From: Vibrio ishigakensis
GTDB lineage: Bacteria; Pseudomonadota; Gammaproteobacteria; Enterobacterales; Vibrionaceae
NCBI RefSeq assembly: GCF_024347675.1
Contig: NZ_AP024882.1
Span: 1,488,001 to 1,552,000, forward strand
Direction: 5' to 3'
DNA length: 64,000 nt
A program made the translations under genes and the position numbers. Below, piece after piece: positions 54,253 through 62,823 of this stretch; within the stretch, counting starts at the first letter, position 1; each line of letters begins with the position of its first letter. The notes beneath the pieces are model-generated. The model made no database searches. It was not told the origin of the DNA and saw only the letters and a program-made list of their open reading frames with translations.

Positions 54253-56250
54253 ATGTTTGCAGATAATCCGTTGCTTGCTCAACTAAAACAGCAGATCAAA
54301 GAAACCCTTCCTACTAAAGAAGGTACCATCAAGGGTACTGACAAGAAATTTGGCTTCCTAGAAGTCGATAGCAAAACCAGTTTCTTTATCCCACCACCGT
54401 ATATGAAGAAAGTAATGCACGGTGACAAAGTGGTTGCTGTTATTCGCACTGAAAATGACAAAGAGTTGGCTGAACCAGACACACTCATTGAGCAGTCAAT
54501 TACGCGCTTTATCGGTCGCGTTAAACTGTTCAAAGGCCGCCTAAATGTTGTTCCTGATCATCCGCAGCTGCGTAAGCTATCTCTTAAAGCAAAGACCGCA
54601 CGTGGTCTTAAGCGTGATGAGTTCGAAGAAGGCGATTGGGTAGTTGCGAACCTTATCCAGCACCCTCTTAAAGGGGCAGACAACTTCCTTGTGGAAATTA
54701 CAGAGAAGATCACTGACGCAAACGACAAGATTGCTCCTTGGTGGGTAACCCTTGCTGAGAACGACCTTCCAAACTCTGAACCTGCGGGCATCGACGAGTG
54801 GACCATGCACGACGATGCAGATCTTATTCGTGAAGACCTAACCTCAGTGCCTTTCGTTACTATCGATGGTGAATCTACTAAAGATATGGACGATGCTCTG
54901 TTTGCTAAAGCGAATGAAGATGGCAGCTTTGAGCTTACCATTGCGATTGCCGATCCAACGTCTTACATCACTCCAGACAGTGATATGGATAAGGTAGCGC
55001 GCGAGCGTGGCTTCACCATCTATCTACCTGGTCGCAACATTCCAATGCTTCCACGTGATCTTGCAGACAACCTTTGTTCACTTATTGAAAATGAAGAGCG
55101 CCCTGCGCTTTGCTGTACGACTAAAATCTTGGCTGACGGTACTATTTCTGACGAGATTCGCTTCTTTGCAGCAAACATCAAATCTCACGCACGTCTTGCT
55201 TACGATAACGTGTCTGACTTCCTGGAGAATGGCTCTTCAGAAAAATGGCAACCAAGCGAAGAGATTGCCAAAGTCGTTACCGACCTAGCATCAGTAGCTA
55301 AAGCACGTGGCCAGTGGCGTGAAACGAACGCAGTTCTATTCCCTGATCGTCCAGACTACCGTTTTGAACTGAGCGAAGATAACGACGTAATCGCAATCCA
55401 TGCTGACATTCGTCGCTCTGCAAACAAGTTGGTTGAAGAGTGCATGATCAGCGCAAATATCTGTGCCGGTCGCGTCCTGTCTGAAAAGCTAGGCTTTGGT
55501 GTATTCAACACTCATAGCGGCATTAAAGAAGACAAGCTAGAGGGCGTACTTGAGCTACTTGCTAAACATGGCGCAGAAGGGTTTGACGCTGAAGCTGTAT
55601 CTTCAATCGAAGGTTTCAGTGCACTCCGCCGTTGGTTGAACGAGCAAGAGACACAGTACCTAGACAACCGTATTCGTAAGCATCAAACCTACAGCGAGAT
55701 CAGCAACAAACCTGCTCCGCACTTTGCAATGGGCTTAGATCTATACGCGACGTGGACTTCTCCAATCCGTAAGTACGGCGATATGATCAACCATCGTCTT
55801 CTTAAAGCCGTGATCCTTAATAAAGAACCAGTGCAAACTCCAGATGATGCAGTGGGTGAAGAAATGGCTCTACACCGTAAGCACCACAAGATTGCTGAAC
55901 GTAAAGTAAGTGACTGGTTATACGCTCGCACCCTACAGAAAGATGTAGAAGCTAAGACCAAGTTCACCGCTGAGATCTTTGATATCAGCCGCGGCGGCAT
56001 GCGTGTTCGTTTCCTTGAAAACGGCGCATCAGCGTTTATCCCATCTCCACTGATCATGGATAACAAAGAACGCGTTCAAGCCAGCAACGATGAAGGCACC
56101 TTCTCTATCGACAATGAGGTAGTGTACAAACTAGCTGACGTTCTTGAGGTTAACCTAGTAGAGGTTGACGTTGAAAAACGTAACCTTGTTGCTAAGCCTG
56201 TAGAGGTATTCGCAGACTTGGTTAAACCAGAAAAAGAAGAAACTGCATAA
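54253..56250 (+). CDS. rnb: Exoribonuclease II
   Basis: A 665-residue 3'-to-5' exoribonuclease. The start [38 protein letters not shown] matches E. coli RNase II closely. Two cold-shock domains lead to the RNB catalytic domain ([17 protein letters not shown] with the metal-binding Asp residues; [21 protein letters not shown] segment; [22 protein letters not shown]), then a C-terminal S1 domain ([21 protein letters not shown]). It degrades single-stranded mRNA. It has a weak Shine-Dalgarno and a good terminator. Confidence 0.97.
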   Translation: MFADNPLLAQLKQQIKETLPTKEGTIKGTDKKFGFLEVDSKTSFFIPPPYMKKVMHGDKVVAVIRTENDKELAEPDTLIEQSITRFIGRVKLFKGRLNVVPDHPQLRKLSLKAKTARGLKRDEFEEGDWVVANLIQHPLKGADNFLVEITEKITDANDKIAPWWVTLAENDLPNSEPAGIDEWTMHDDADLIREDLTSVPFVTIDGESTKDMDDALFAKANEDGSFELTIAIADPTSYITPDSDMDKVARERGFTIYLPGRNIPMLPRDLADNLCSLIENEERPALCCTTKILADGTISDEIRFFAANIKSHARLAYDNVSDFLENGSSEKWQPSEEIAKVVTDLASVAKARGQWRETNAVLFPDRPDYRFELSEDNDVIAIHADIRRSANKLVEECMISANICAGRVLSEKLGFGVFNTHSGIKEDKLEGVLELLAKHGAEGFDAEAVSSIEGFSALRRWLNEQETQYLDNRIRKHQTYSEISNKPAPHFAMGLDLYATWTSPIRKYGDMINHRLLKAVILNKEPVQTPDDAVGEEMALHRKHHKIAERKVSDWLYARTLQKDVEAKTKFTAEIFDISRGGMRVRFLENGASAFIPSPLIMDNKERVQASNDEGTFSIDNEVVYKLADVLEVNLVEVDVEKRNLVAKPVEVFADLVKPEKEETA

Positions 56251-56255
56251 TTTTC

Positions 56256-56283
56256 AAAAGGCTACCACTAGGTAGCCTTTTTT
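56256..56283 (+). terminator. Terminator of rnb
   Basis: AAAAGGCTACC pairs with GGTAGCCTTTT around ACTA, with a run of six T. Confidence 0.92.
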
Positions 56284-56372
56284 CTAGCTATACCTCTTTT
56301 TTAAAAAGTCATCGCCACTTTTATCAACTCTGCGTGCTAACATAGTTTCATCAAAATAGATCGGAGACGTTT

Positions 56373-57164
56373 GTGTCTTCAGTTAACTGCGTCAGCCTCT
56401 CTTCTAAGCAAAATACCGCTACCTATGACCTACCAGCCAAAACCGCAGGCATCCTATGGGTAACCTCGGGAAGCATGTTGTTTCGTCACAGTAGCGAACT
56501 TGGAGAGATACTAGAAAATCAGTTCTGCTTTTTTAAGTCCACTTCGCTGTTTCTAAAAGAGAGCCTAGAGTCAGGTCTTGAGTTTGAGTGTCGACTGTTT
56601 TTCTTTGATACAGAGTTACTCACACGATTCCTCAACCAAATTCCTAGCCCCGTAAGCACCCAAGATAGTTACCCCGTAACTAACGCCAATAGCTTCGATA
56701 TCCACATCTTAGAGATGCTTTATCGTAGTCAGGATAATGATGAGTGCGCGACGCATACTCAGGTTCTCCTAGCTAATGCCCTGCTCTCCCAAGCCTATAT
56801 GGCTAATCCGATGGTTTCTAACCTTATCAAAGAGTCGCTAGAGATTGGCTTTCTTGACCGCGTTATCAACTTTATCGAGTCCAAGTTGGAAAGCGAGATT
56901 TCACTACCTATGCTTTCTCAATACTTAGGTGTGTCTGAATCCACAGTCAAACGAAAACTGGCATCAGAAAAGCATACTTTCAGTGAACTTGTGAGAGATA
57001 AACGCGTATCCAGAGGAGCGACGTTACTGCGAGCAGGCAGAACCCCGATCACCCAGATTGCAGACGCATGCGGATACAAAACAGCAGCACATTTTAGTGC
57101 AGCCTTTAAATCCGTGTACGGTTGCACACCCAAAACATTCCGTCGCGAAAGACGACAACCATAA
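56373..57164 (+). CDS. AraC-family transcriptional regulator
   Basis: A 263-residue regulator starting at GTG with CGGAGAC upstream. The N-terminal ~160 residues are a variable ligand domain, and the C-terminal AraC domain is in ISLPMLSQYLGVSESTVKRKLASEKHTFSELVRDKRVSRGATLLRAGRTPITQIADACGYKTAAHFSAAFKSVYGCTPKTFRR. It lies 24 bp before the YqhD-type dehydrogenase in the same direction and probably regulates it, as YqhC does for yqhD in E. coli. Confidence 0.9.
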   Translation: MSSVNCVSLSSKQNTATYDLPAKTAGILWVTSGSMLFRHSSELGEILENQFCFFKSTSLFLKESLESGLEFECRLFFFDTELLTRFLNQIPSPVSTQDSYPVTNANSFDIHILEMLYRSQDNDECATHTQVLLANALLSQAYMANPMVSNLIKESLEIGFLDRVINFIESKLESEISLPMLSQYLGVSESTVKRKLASEKHTFSELVRDKRVSRGATLLRAGRTPITQIADACGYKTAAHFSAAFKSVYGCTPKTFRRERRQP

Positions 57165-57188
57165 AAGAAGCAAACAGGGAAATTATTC

Positions 57189-58337
57189 ATGCAATTTAGT
57201 TATGTAAACCCTACACAAATCCACTTCGGTCAAGGCCAAATCAGCGCTGTTAGCTCTGCTATCCCTTCCACCAGCAAGGTGCTAGTGATCTATGGCGGTG
57301 GTTCAATTAAGAAAAACGGCATCTATGACCAGGTGAGTAAAGCCCTTGAGGGTCACCAATGGCAAGAGTTCTCTGGCGTTGAACCTAACCCAACAGCAGA
57401 GACGCTGGATAAAGCAGTCGCCATCGTTAAAGAGCAAGGTATCGACTATATCCTTGCTGTAGGTGGCGGCTCAGTGATAGACGGCTCTAAATATGTAGCT
57501 GCAGCAGCTAAATACGATGGGGACGGCTGGGATATTCTGATTGGCAAACATACAGTTTCTGATGCAATCCCACTAGGCGCTATTCTTACCCTACCTGCGA
57601 CAGGCTCAGAGTCCAACCAAGGCGCGGTAATCACTAAGAAAGCAACCCAAGACAAACTGGCTTTCTTATCTCCGTTCGTTCAGCCCAAATTTGCTGTACT
57701 TGACCCAGATGCAATGAAGACGTTGCCTGAGCGTCAACTTATCAACGGTATTGTCGATGCGTGGGTACACGTTTGTGAGCAGTATATTACTCTTCCTGCT
57801 GGCGCTATGGTGCAAGACGGCTATGCTGAGACCCTGCTTAAGAACCTAAAAGCACTGGGTAATAGCTTTGACAACCGTGACTCTAATGAGTGGCGTTCAA
57901 ACCTAATGTGGAGCGCAAACCAAGCTCTTAATGGCCTAATTGGTACTGGCGTACCTCAAGACTGGGCAACGCACATGATTGGCCATGAGCTAACCGCTCT
58001 ATGGGGCGTAGATCATGCTCGTTCTCTGGCTATCATCCAGCCGTCTCTACTTCGCAACCAAATCGAGTCCAAGCGCGCTAAGCTTGAGCAAATGGGTAAA
58101 AACGTATTTGGTCTTGAGCAAAGTGACGACCTTGCAGAGCGCACTATCAACGAGATCGAGAGCTTCTACCACAGCCTAGAAGTAGCGACCCAACTGACAG
58201 AGCACGGTGAAGACAAGCCTGGCGCTATTGCTTCTGTGTTAGAGCAGCTTAAGTCTCATGGCCTAGTAGCTCTTGGCGAAGGCCAAGCGATCACACTAGA
58301 AGAATCTGAAAAGATCCTAGAATCGGCGATTAAGTAA
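57189..58337 (+). CDS. yqhD: Iron-containing (YqhD-like) alcohol dehydrogenase
   Basis: A 382-residue member of the YqhD/butanol-dehydrogenase group, which reduces short aldehydes with NADPH. The start is MQFSYVNPTQIHFGQGQI. The nucleotide loop is ILAVGGGSVIDGSKY and GSESNQGAVI follows. Metal ligands lie in VDAWVHVCEQY and MIGHELTALWGVDHARSLA. The likely role is detoxification of reactive aldehydes. It shares an operon with the AraC regulator and ends in a terminator. Confidence 0.92.
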   Translation: MQFSYVNPTQIHFGQGQISAVSSAIPSTSKVLVIYGGGSIKKNGIYDQVSKALEGHQWQEFSGVEPNPTAETLDKAVAIVKEQGIDYILAVGGGSVIDGSKYVAAAAKYDGDGWDILIGKHTVSDAIPLGAILTLPATGSESNQGAVITKKATQDKLAFLSPFVQPKFAVLDPDAMKTLPERQLINGIVDAWVHVCEQYITLPAGAMVQDGYAETLLKNLKALGNSFDNRDSNEWRSNLMWSANQALNGLIGTGVPQDWATHMIGHELTALWGVDHARSLAIIQPSLLRNQIESKRAKLEQMGKNVFGLEQSDDLAERTINEIESFYHSLEVATQLTEHGEDKPGAIASVLEQLKSHGLVALGEGQAITLEESEKILESAIK

Positions 58338-58352
58338 TTGCACTGACTTCAC

Positions 58353-58379
58353 AAAGGCCCTCTTCTGAGGGTCTTTTTT
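58353..58379 (+). terminator. Terminator of yqhD
   Basis: AAAGGCCCTC pairs with GAGGGTCTTT (with one G-T pair) around TTCT, followed by T6. Confidence 0.9.
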
Positions 58380-58849
58380 GTATCTTGGCTTTTTCAGTTT
58401 GCATGGAATGTAAAATTGATAAAAACAAGACCAAAATAAAATAATACAAATAGCCATTTTTATTTAATGCTGAATAATTGAACTTTTATTCAATAGTGGT
58501 TTTGTAGCTTTAAAATCAAAACAATCCACGTTCTAAAGGCGTTCCGCTGAAGACACTTCTTGTTGATCATTCATCCTAGCCTTTATAAACCTCATATATT
58601 CAATGATTTAGATTAAAGACTGTAACGAGTCACCTATTTTCGTTTGCTGTTCTTTTTTAAGCACTCCGTTCCTTAAACTACGAATTCATCTATGAATCAA
58701 CACTCACATTACTGTATGAATTAAACCTATCATTACCACGCCAATCCAAAGTTAGATTCCATTTTTGTGTTATTGCGGTACTCATTTAAAGGCATAGACT
58801 CTGCCCCACTAAAACGTTTGCGTATCACTGTTTCTGTAAGGGGGAATTT
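58380..58849. other. AT-rich intergenic region
   Basis: This gap of about 470 bp before the BIG2-type lipoprotein gene contains no gene, tRNA or strong hairpin that I can support. It is more AT-rich than its surroundings. It ends with AAGGGGGAATTT, the ribosome binding site of the next gene. Confidence 0.55.
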
Positions 58850-60367
58850 ATGAATATGCTTAAAGTAGCGGTTATCGGACTATTCACTATTGGCTTGGCG
58901 GCATGTGGTGGTGAATCTGGTTCAAGTACAAGCACACCCGCATTTGCCAACACTTCAAAGATTCAAATAGATGTAGTTCAAGGCTACAACGACTTTGTTC
59001 CTGTAGAAAACATAACTCTTCATGTTGGCACTACCAAAAGTCTATGCGCCCACGAATTCAACAAAGATGGTTCCGATGGTTGTGCAGTAGGACAGAATGT
59101 AATTTGGAAATCTAGTGATACTAACATAGCCACAATTGACGAAAACGGACATGTAAAAGCAATCAGTACTGGTCAAGCTGAAATCACCCTAAAAGCTCGT
59201 GGATTTACTAAGTCCCTTAAAGTAACAGTTGATGATGCAACCGTTGTTTCTATGGAAGTTACCAACCACTATTTCGAACGATTGCCAAAAGGGGCGACAA
59301 AATCGTACCGTGCTTTCGCTACTTATACCGATGGAAAAATTCAAGACGTCACAGATAACGCCATTTGGGAATCGACTGATGAGAGCGTTGCCACTGTGTC
59401 TAAAGACGGTATCGTAAAAGCGATTTCAGAAGGCGAAACTATCATTTATGCCGAATTCCAAGGCATTTCAAATGATGAAGGTCTGGAGCCTAGAAACCTA
59501 GAAGTGTCTGGTGCTGATATTGTAAAACTCGAAATTCCAAAGGGCGGAGAGCATATAAAACTATCTGCTGGCGGCGAGTTTGATTATCCAAGTATTGTTG
59601 CTATCTATAGCGATGGTACAAAAATGGAATATGGTGAATCTGTTAACCTGAAGTGGCAATCAGACGACCCTACAGTGGTTAACACTGATACTTTCTTCAT
59701 TTTGAAAGCAGTGAAGAAAGGTCAAGCTACAGTCACTGCCTCAATGGGCAACATGGCTGTAACCTTCGACACAGAGGTAACAGACGCCAAACTCACGAGC
59801 ATTGAGGTAAATGGAGACGATGATACGAATTTAGCTATAGGCTCAAACGTTCATTTCCAAGCCACCGGACATTACGAAGATGGTAGTACAGGCGATATAA
59901 CCCAATTTGTAGATTGGTCTACACAAGGTGAACAACACTCTATCTATTATGATAACCAGAGTAGCAGAGGCACTGTCTTCGGCGCGTTACCCGGATACGC
60001 TTTAATCACCGCTTCTTTAAATGGTATTACTAGCGACTTTAAAATAGTGCGCGTAATTGATAAAAGGTTATCGTCAGTAGAAATCACAAAACCTACCGAT
60101 GCATTTGAACTGAAATATAATTCAAATACAGATGGCAAATTACAAAACGTTCCACTCGGAATCATCTCCCGCTACGACGATGGCTCACAAGATTCAAAGG
60201 ATAGATACCTAAACGTAGTAATAGGAAATCCAAATATTCTGAGCGCATATATGTATGATAATGGTAACGTAAGTTACGCCACCAAGGGCCTCGGCACAAC
60301 GAACATCATGTTCTGTACATTAGATAAAGTCTGCACTTTACCGATGACCGTAAACATTACGAACTAA
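58850..60367 (+). CDS. Lipoprotein with tandem BIG2-like Ig domains
   Basis: A 505-residue exported lipoprotein (lipobox LAACGGE). It is made of about five repeats of 85-95 residues resembling bacterial Ig-like group 2 domains. Each has a phrase like W-S/T-D-x-x-A/V-T plus G-x-V/I-K-A-x-x-x-G, for example IWKSSDTNIATIDENGHVKAISTGQAEITLKA and IWESTDESVATVSKDGIVKAISEGETIIYAEF. Such domains occur in surface adhesins such as intimins, but here there is no barrel or LPxTG anchor. AGGGGGA precedes the ATG. The ligand is unknown. Confidence 0.88.
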   Translation: MNMLKVAVIGLFTIGLAACGGESGSSTSTPAFANTSKIQIDVVQGYNDFVPVENITLHVGTTKSLCAHEFNKDGSDGCAVGQNVIWKSSDTNIATIDENGHVKAISTGQAEITLKARGFTKSLKVTVDDATVVSMEVTNHYFERLPKGATKSYRAFATYTDGKIQDVTDNAIWESTDESVATVSKDGIVKAISEGETIIYAEFQGISNDEGLEPRNLEVSGADIVKLEIPKGGEHIKLSAGGEFDYPSIVAIYSDGTKMEYGESVNLKWQSDDPTVVNTDTFFILKAVKKGQATVTASMGNMAVTFDTEVTDAKLTSIEVNGDDDTNLAIGSNVHFQATGHYEDGSTGDITQFVDWSTQGEQHSIYYDNQSSRGTVFGALPGYALITASLNGITSDFKIVRVIDKRLSSVEITKPTDAFELKYNSNTDGKLQNVPLGIISRYDDGSQDSKDRYLNVVIGNPNILSAYMYDNGNVSYATKGLGTTNIMFCTLDKVCTLPMTVNITN

Positions 60368-60383
60368 TTGCTCAGTAGCACGG

Positions 60384-60408
60384 AAGGCAACCAATAAGTT
60401 GCCTTTTT
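60384..60408 (+). terminator. Terminator of the BIG2 lipoprotein gene
   Basis: AAGGCAAC (60384-60391) pairs with GTTGCCTT (60398-60405), followed by TTTCC. Confidence 0.85.
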
Positions 60409-60533
60409 CCTATTTAGGAAAGCCTCGAATCAATTACCCTCATACCACTTGCAAACATGGATTTCTATAAATACCTAAAACTGACATAGACTTTATTACG
60501 GTTTTATTGGGTCTGTCTGTTTGAGAGGGTTTC

Positions 60534-61442
60534 ATGATTCTATTTAGATACGCTTCTATCACGCTAATTTCATTGAGTCTCGTAGCTTGCGGTGGTGACT
60601 CTGATGTCAAAGCTCCAGAATTAACAGAACAAGAGATAAAAGATATTAAAGCGTTAGAAGCGAAAGAAACCGGTGATTCGTCATTAAACAAACCTCAACT
60701 AAAAATGGATGAGTATGCTCTCTACTCAAACAACTACATGGGGGATGAGTTTGGTTCTGTCGACTTGGAGTTTGACCAAAGTTTTGATAATGAGGTAATG
60801 CGCTCGACATCCAGTGGCTCACCAATCATCTATCAATTCGAATACAGTTGGAATCTTTTCACTACCACGGATAGCGACCCACGCACCACTCGAATAACCA
60901 TTACATCTCTTGATGATGCAGCATCACAGTTAACCAAAGCTCTTGCAAAAAAAGATGCAACAGATCCAGATAGCGTTATCAGAAAGTACGTCCTATCCAA
61001 CCTTGCTCTCGCTATTGTATTTAATGGCAACGAAAGAGTGGCCTCCTACGATGAATTAATGACAAAAGACCAGATCAACAATCCTCAGAATCAAGATGGC
61101 CCCTATTGCACATATCAAGATAACAATCCACAAACTACTGGTCGTTCAGATTACAGTATGAGTTGTAATCTACCTGACAGTATTATTGATAGAGAAGTGA
61201 CAATACGCTGGAATCAACTCGGTAAGAAGGTCTTTCGCACCACCGACAACCAGCGCTACGAGGTAATAGAGTTTGAACAAGTCGTCAGTATGGATCTCGA
61301 AGATTTAACCGCGTCTACCATTTTATACCGCCCTGGACTAGGCATTATTTCTATTGTTCCTAGTGGCATTGGTGGAGATAATTTTGCTATTAGTGACAGC
61401 GAATGGACTTGGGCAGCTGAAGACGCGAACATACCGCTCTAG
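60534..61442 (+). CDS. Lipoprotein of unknown function
   Basis: A 302-residue lipoprotein (MILFRYASITLISLSLVACGGDS, lipobox LVAC). The mature protein is acidic at first (ELTEQEIKDIKALEAKE), then contains a domain with two cysteines (GPYCTYQDNNP and MSCNLPD). I do not recognise a family. It runs in the same direction as the BIG2-type gene, with a terminator between them, and both share a similar lipobox context (ACGG followed by Asp/Glu-Ser). GAGAGGGTTTC precedes the ATG. Confidence 0.75.
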   Translation: MILFRYASITLISLSLVACGGDSDVKAPELTEQEIKDIKALEAKETGDSSLNKPQLKMDEYALYSNNYMGDEFGSVDLEFDQSFDNEVMRSTSSGSPIIYQFEYSWNLFTTTDSDPRTTRITITSLDDAASQLTKALAKKDATDPDSVIRKYVLSNLALAIVFNGNERVASYDELMTKDQINNPQNQDGPYCTYQDNNPQTTGRSDYSMSCNLPDSIIDREVTIRWNQLGKKVFRTTDNQRYEVIEFEQVVSMDLEDLTASTILYRPGLGIISIVPSGIGGDNFAISDSEWTWAAEDANIPL

Positions 61443-61470
61443 TTCGCCACTCTTCACAACACAAATAAAC

Positions 61471-61497
61471 AAAGGGCAGCCACTGGCTGCCCTCTTT
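61471..61497. terminator. Bidirectional terminator
   Basis: AGGGCAGCC pairs with GGCTGCCCT around ACT (61473-61493), with flanking A- and T-rich runs, between converging genes. Confidence 0.88.
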
Positions 61498-61514
61498 ATG
61501 TCTAATCAACTCAA

Positions 61515-61925
61515 TCAAAAGAAATCGATAGATTTACGACCTGATTTTGCATCGCGAGGCTGTTCTTTCTGCTTCACCTCTTTTTTAGGCTTGCTTTCCT
61601 TTTTAGGTTGAGGAGCTGTCTCTTCAATCTCAGGAAGTTCGAATTCAGCAGGCTCTGCGTCTGGATTTAGAATAACCAAGTAGAACTCTTCGTTAAACTG
61701 AACTAGGTCACCATCCACTAGCTTGCGACGTTTGCGCATCTCTAGCTCGCCATTTACCGCAACATAGCCCTGGCTGATAGCTTGCTTAGCTTCACCGCCA
61801 CCGCCAACCGCGTTCGCGATTTTAAGAACCTTGTACAGCTCGATAGGCTCGTTGGTTACCTCAACGCCAATCGCTTCAATCTCAATTTCTTCTTCCGAGT
61901 CAAACTCGTGTTCATCGTACGACAA
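61515..61925 (-). CDS. S4 RNA-binding domain protein (YbcJ-like)
   Basis: About 136 residues with an S4-like fold: IELYKVLKIANAVGGGGEAKQAISQGYVAVNGELEMRKRRKLVDGDLVQFNEEFYLVI. It has an acidic N-terminus and an extended Lys/Glu-rich C-terminal tail of ~40 residues (PQPKKESKPKKEVKQKEQ). I favour the TTG at 61925 (giving MSYDEHEFDSEEE) because this start matches the acidic beginning I associate with Vibrio homologues; the frame extends to 61949. It probably binds structured RNA. Confidence 0.85.
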   Translation of the reverse strand: MSYDEHEFDSEEEIEIEAIGVEVTNEPIELYKVLKIANAVGGGGEAKQAISQGYVAVNGELEMRKRRKLVDGDLVQFNEEFYLVILNPDAEPAEFELPEIEETAPQPKKESKPKKEVKQKEQPRDAKSGRKSIDFF

Positions 61926-61968
61926 TGTTCTTCGCCTTAAACCGTTCAATTGCCGCTAAGTGTAACCT

Positions 61969-62580
61969 CTATTGAAACTCAGGCATAGCCGCGAGTTTCC
62001 CATGCCAAGCTGCAATGTTTGGATACTCGGTTTCTACTTCGACTTTAAGTGCCATTTTCATTACGTTGATGAACAAGAAACCGGTGATATCGACAATAGT
62101 TAATCTTGAACCAACAACAAATGCACTTTCACCTAAACGGTTTTCCAGTTTGGTTAAAAAAGCTATCGCACGAGACTTAGCTTCCTCACCCCACTCACTC
62201 ACGCAGTTTTCTCTATCTGCATAAAAACCTGATATATTGCGAAACCCTTGAAATGCCATCAACAGACCTTGCAACTCAACTACACGATGCCACATCTCTA
62301 CTTGAGCCTGCTCAAGAGCACCCTCACCAAACAAAGCCTTATCATTCTGAACTGTCGCATCAAGATAGCGACAAACAGCAACCGATTCACTAATGCAGGT
62401 GCCATCGTCGAGCTCTAACATTGGCACTGTCCCGCTGGGATTCCTCTTCTGAAAATCTTCAGCTAGATTATCACCGCCTTTAAGGTCGAGTTGAACGCGC
62501 TCTACATCGCTACCGATCAACTTTAAGAAAATACCCACACGACGGCTACTTGGGGTTGGTGCCGCTTCGTATAGTTTCAT
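61969..62580 (-). CDS. Glutathione S-transferase
   Basis: A 203-residue protein with the thioredoxin-like GST N-terminal domain (KLYEAAPTPSSRRVGIFLKLIG, GTVPMLELDDGTCISESVAVCRYLD with the ES motif that binds glutathione) and an all-helical C-terminal domain. CAAGGAGTGAGTC precedes the ATG. The substrate is unknown. It points away from the imelysin-like gene. Confidence 0.93.
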   Translation of the reverse strand: MKLYEAAPTPSSRRVGIFLKLIGSDVERVQLDLKGGDNLAEDFQKRNPSGTVPMLELDDGTCISESVAVCRYLDATVQNDKALFGEGALEQAQVEMWHRVVELQGLLMAFQGFRNISGFYADRENCVSEWGEEAKSRAIAFLTKLENRLGESAFVVGSRLTIVDITGFLFINVMKMALKVEVETEYPNIAAWHGKLAAMPEFQ

Positions 62581-62823
62581 GACTCACTCCTTGATGATTA
62601 ACTAACAGTTCAACTGTATCAGTAAGTTAGGTTAATACCACTCTCAAAATCACAAGTTAAGAGCTAGCGCACTTATATCACTTTGATTACAAATGCGACC
62701 ATTGAGTGATAACAATAAAAAATATTTTGTTACATCTTGCATTATTTTACCGAACGCTTAGACTACGCAACTGCAAATGATAATTACACGCATTTACAAA
62801 TTAACCAACTCAAGGAAGAAATA

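Noticed and set aside
62760..62800. Fur box upstream of the imelysin-like gene
   Set aside because: One half (TGATAAT) is good but the other is poor, so I do not list it as a site; it is only mentioned with the gene.
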